Source: Candidatus Omnitrophota bacterium | GTDB lineage: Bacteria; Omnitrophota; Gorgyraeia; Gygaellales; Profunditerraquicolaceae | Reading direction: 5' to 3' | Assembly: GCA_903882345.1 (NCBI GenBank) | Contig: CAIRWO010000133.1 | Coordinates: 1-6,426 of the forward strand | Length of the DNA: 6,426 bases | Part shown: piece by piece, positions 5,818-6,426 of the stretch | Numbering within the stretch: the first letter of the stretch is position 1 | Layout of the letters: the number at the start of each line of letters is the position of its first letter | The notes under the pieces: generated by a model | Databases searched by the model: none | Told to the model about the DNA's origin: nothing | What the model saw: only the letters and a program-made list of their open reading frames with translations | Position numbers and translations under genes: made by a program

Positions 5818-6426
5818 ATGAAGAAGATCATTTTAATTACTATTTTAGCTTTAACGTTTTTTTCAAGACAGCCCCTCGCAAGGGCAGTCCCGGAAACTTC
5901 TAAATTAAGGATCGTTTCTCTTGCCCCCGCTACCACCGAAATCCTCTTTAGCCTCGGGCTGGATGATCAGATCGTAGGCGTCAGTTCCTATTGCAACTAT
6001 CCTCCGCAGGCGCAGCTTAAAGAAAAGGTGGGTTCTTTCAGCAGCCCGAGTATGGAAAAGATTTTATCCCTTAAGCCGGACATTGTATTCTGCACCGGCT
6101 TAGAGCAGGCTCCTGCGGTAAGAGAATTGAAAAATCTTAATTTAAAGGTATATGTCAGCAATCCCGCAAACCTGGAAGGACTGTTTAGATCTATAGAAGA
6201 TATCGGCAGCCTGACGCGTAAAGAAAAAGAAGCTCGAGCCTTGATCAATAAAATGAAGTCGGATATCGCGGAGGTAAAACTTAGCGTAAGCGCTATCCCT
6301 CAGGAAAAGAAACAAAAAGTTTTTATAGAGATCTGGAGTGAGCCCCTAACAACTGCCGGAGAAGGGTCTTTTATTGACGAATTAATTACCCTGGCAGGAG
6401 GGATCAATGTTGCTCATGATACCCGC
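5818..6426 (+). CDS. btuF: Periplasmic cobalamin-binding protein of a BtuFCD ABC importer, 3'-truncated by window edge
   Basis: The first 203 residues are visible, with no stop before the right edge; family members run roughly 260-300. A Sec signal peptide is clear: MKK, a hydrophobic core to about residue 15, and a likely AxA cleavage site after ARA (21-23). There is no lipobox cysteine, so the mature protein should be soluble in the periplasm. BtuF-family blocks follow: SLAPATTEILFSLGL (34-48), GVSSYCNYPPQAQ (54-66), SMEKILSLKPDIVF (78-91) and EIWSEPLTTAGEGSFIDEL (171-189). E80 and E182 lie near where E. coli BtuF has the glutamates that dock on BtuC. The protein captures B12 for import by BtuCD, presumably encoded beyond the edge. 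Only an AGGG 2 nt before the ATG resembles a ribosome site. A TTG at 5803 with GGCGGG upstream is an alternative start, less likely because it lengthens the signal peptide. Confidence 0.92.
   Translation, partial: MKKIILITILALTFFSRQPLARAVPETSKLRIVSLAPATTEILFSLGLDDQIVGVSSYCNYPPQAQLKEKVGSFSSPSMEKILSLKPDIVFCTGLEQAPAVRELKNLNLKVYVSNPANLEGLFRSIEDIGSLTRKEKEARALINKMKSDIAEVKLSVSAIPQEKKQKVFIEIWSEPLTTAGEGSFIDELITLAGGINVAHDTR

Noticed and set aside
5715..5936. Minus-strand open frame covering the riboswitch 3' end and the start of btuF.
   Set aside because: It is antisense to the B12 box, the terminator and the btuF signal peptide, all of which are well supported on the plus strand.

Overview
The window looks like part of the chromosome of an uncultured Gram-negative bacterium. 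A LpxL/HtrB-type acyltransferase, several envelope glycosyltransferases and a periplasmic B12-binding protein with a signal peptide all point to a two-membrane cell. Base composition is intermediate, and genes are tightly packed with overlapping starts and stops. The gene mix (MGDG-synthase-like GT28, LpxL-like protein, DPM-like GT2, UGM/PPO-like flavoprotein, Pcm, B12 genes) is compatible with a lineage such as Omnitrophota or a related deep Gram-negative phylum. That placement is a guess from gene content, not a demonstrated assignment.

Positions 1-5532 are one run of seven same-strand genes that reads as an operon entering from off the left edge. They are the C-terminal part of a GT28 glycolipid synthase, a LpxL/HtrB-family acyltransferase, a DPM-like GT2, an FAD-dependent UGM/PPO-like protein, a second GT2, protein-L-isoaspartate methyltransferase (pcm) and a P-loop corrinoid adenosyltransferase (cobO/btuR type). 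Junctions are overlaps of 8, 4, 1 and 19 bp or gaps of 30 and 18 bp. No promoter or terminator is evident inside the run. The first five genes look like a pathway that builds, acylates and glycosylates an envelope lipid or saccharide. pcm and cobO are housekeeping genes riding at the 3' end.

Positions 5533-5817 are non-coding but full of signals: a promoter with a perfect TTGACA -35, a cobalamin riboswitch with nearly all conserved boxes, a possible L5-L13 kissing interaction, a candidate antiterminator, and an intrinsic terminator just before the next start codon. From 5818 to the right edge lies the 5' part of btuF, the periplasmic B12-binding protein. Together cobO and btuF indicate corrinoid import followed by adenosylation, with import under B12 feedback control.

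I found no mobile element, CRISPR array, tRNA or rRNA and no broken gene. Nothing here convincingly forms a previously undescribed system. The points most worth a second look are the composition of the envelope-lipid cluster, the uncertain chemistry of the flavoprotein, and the departures of the riboswitch from consensus together with its tight expression platform.
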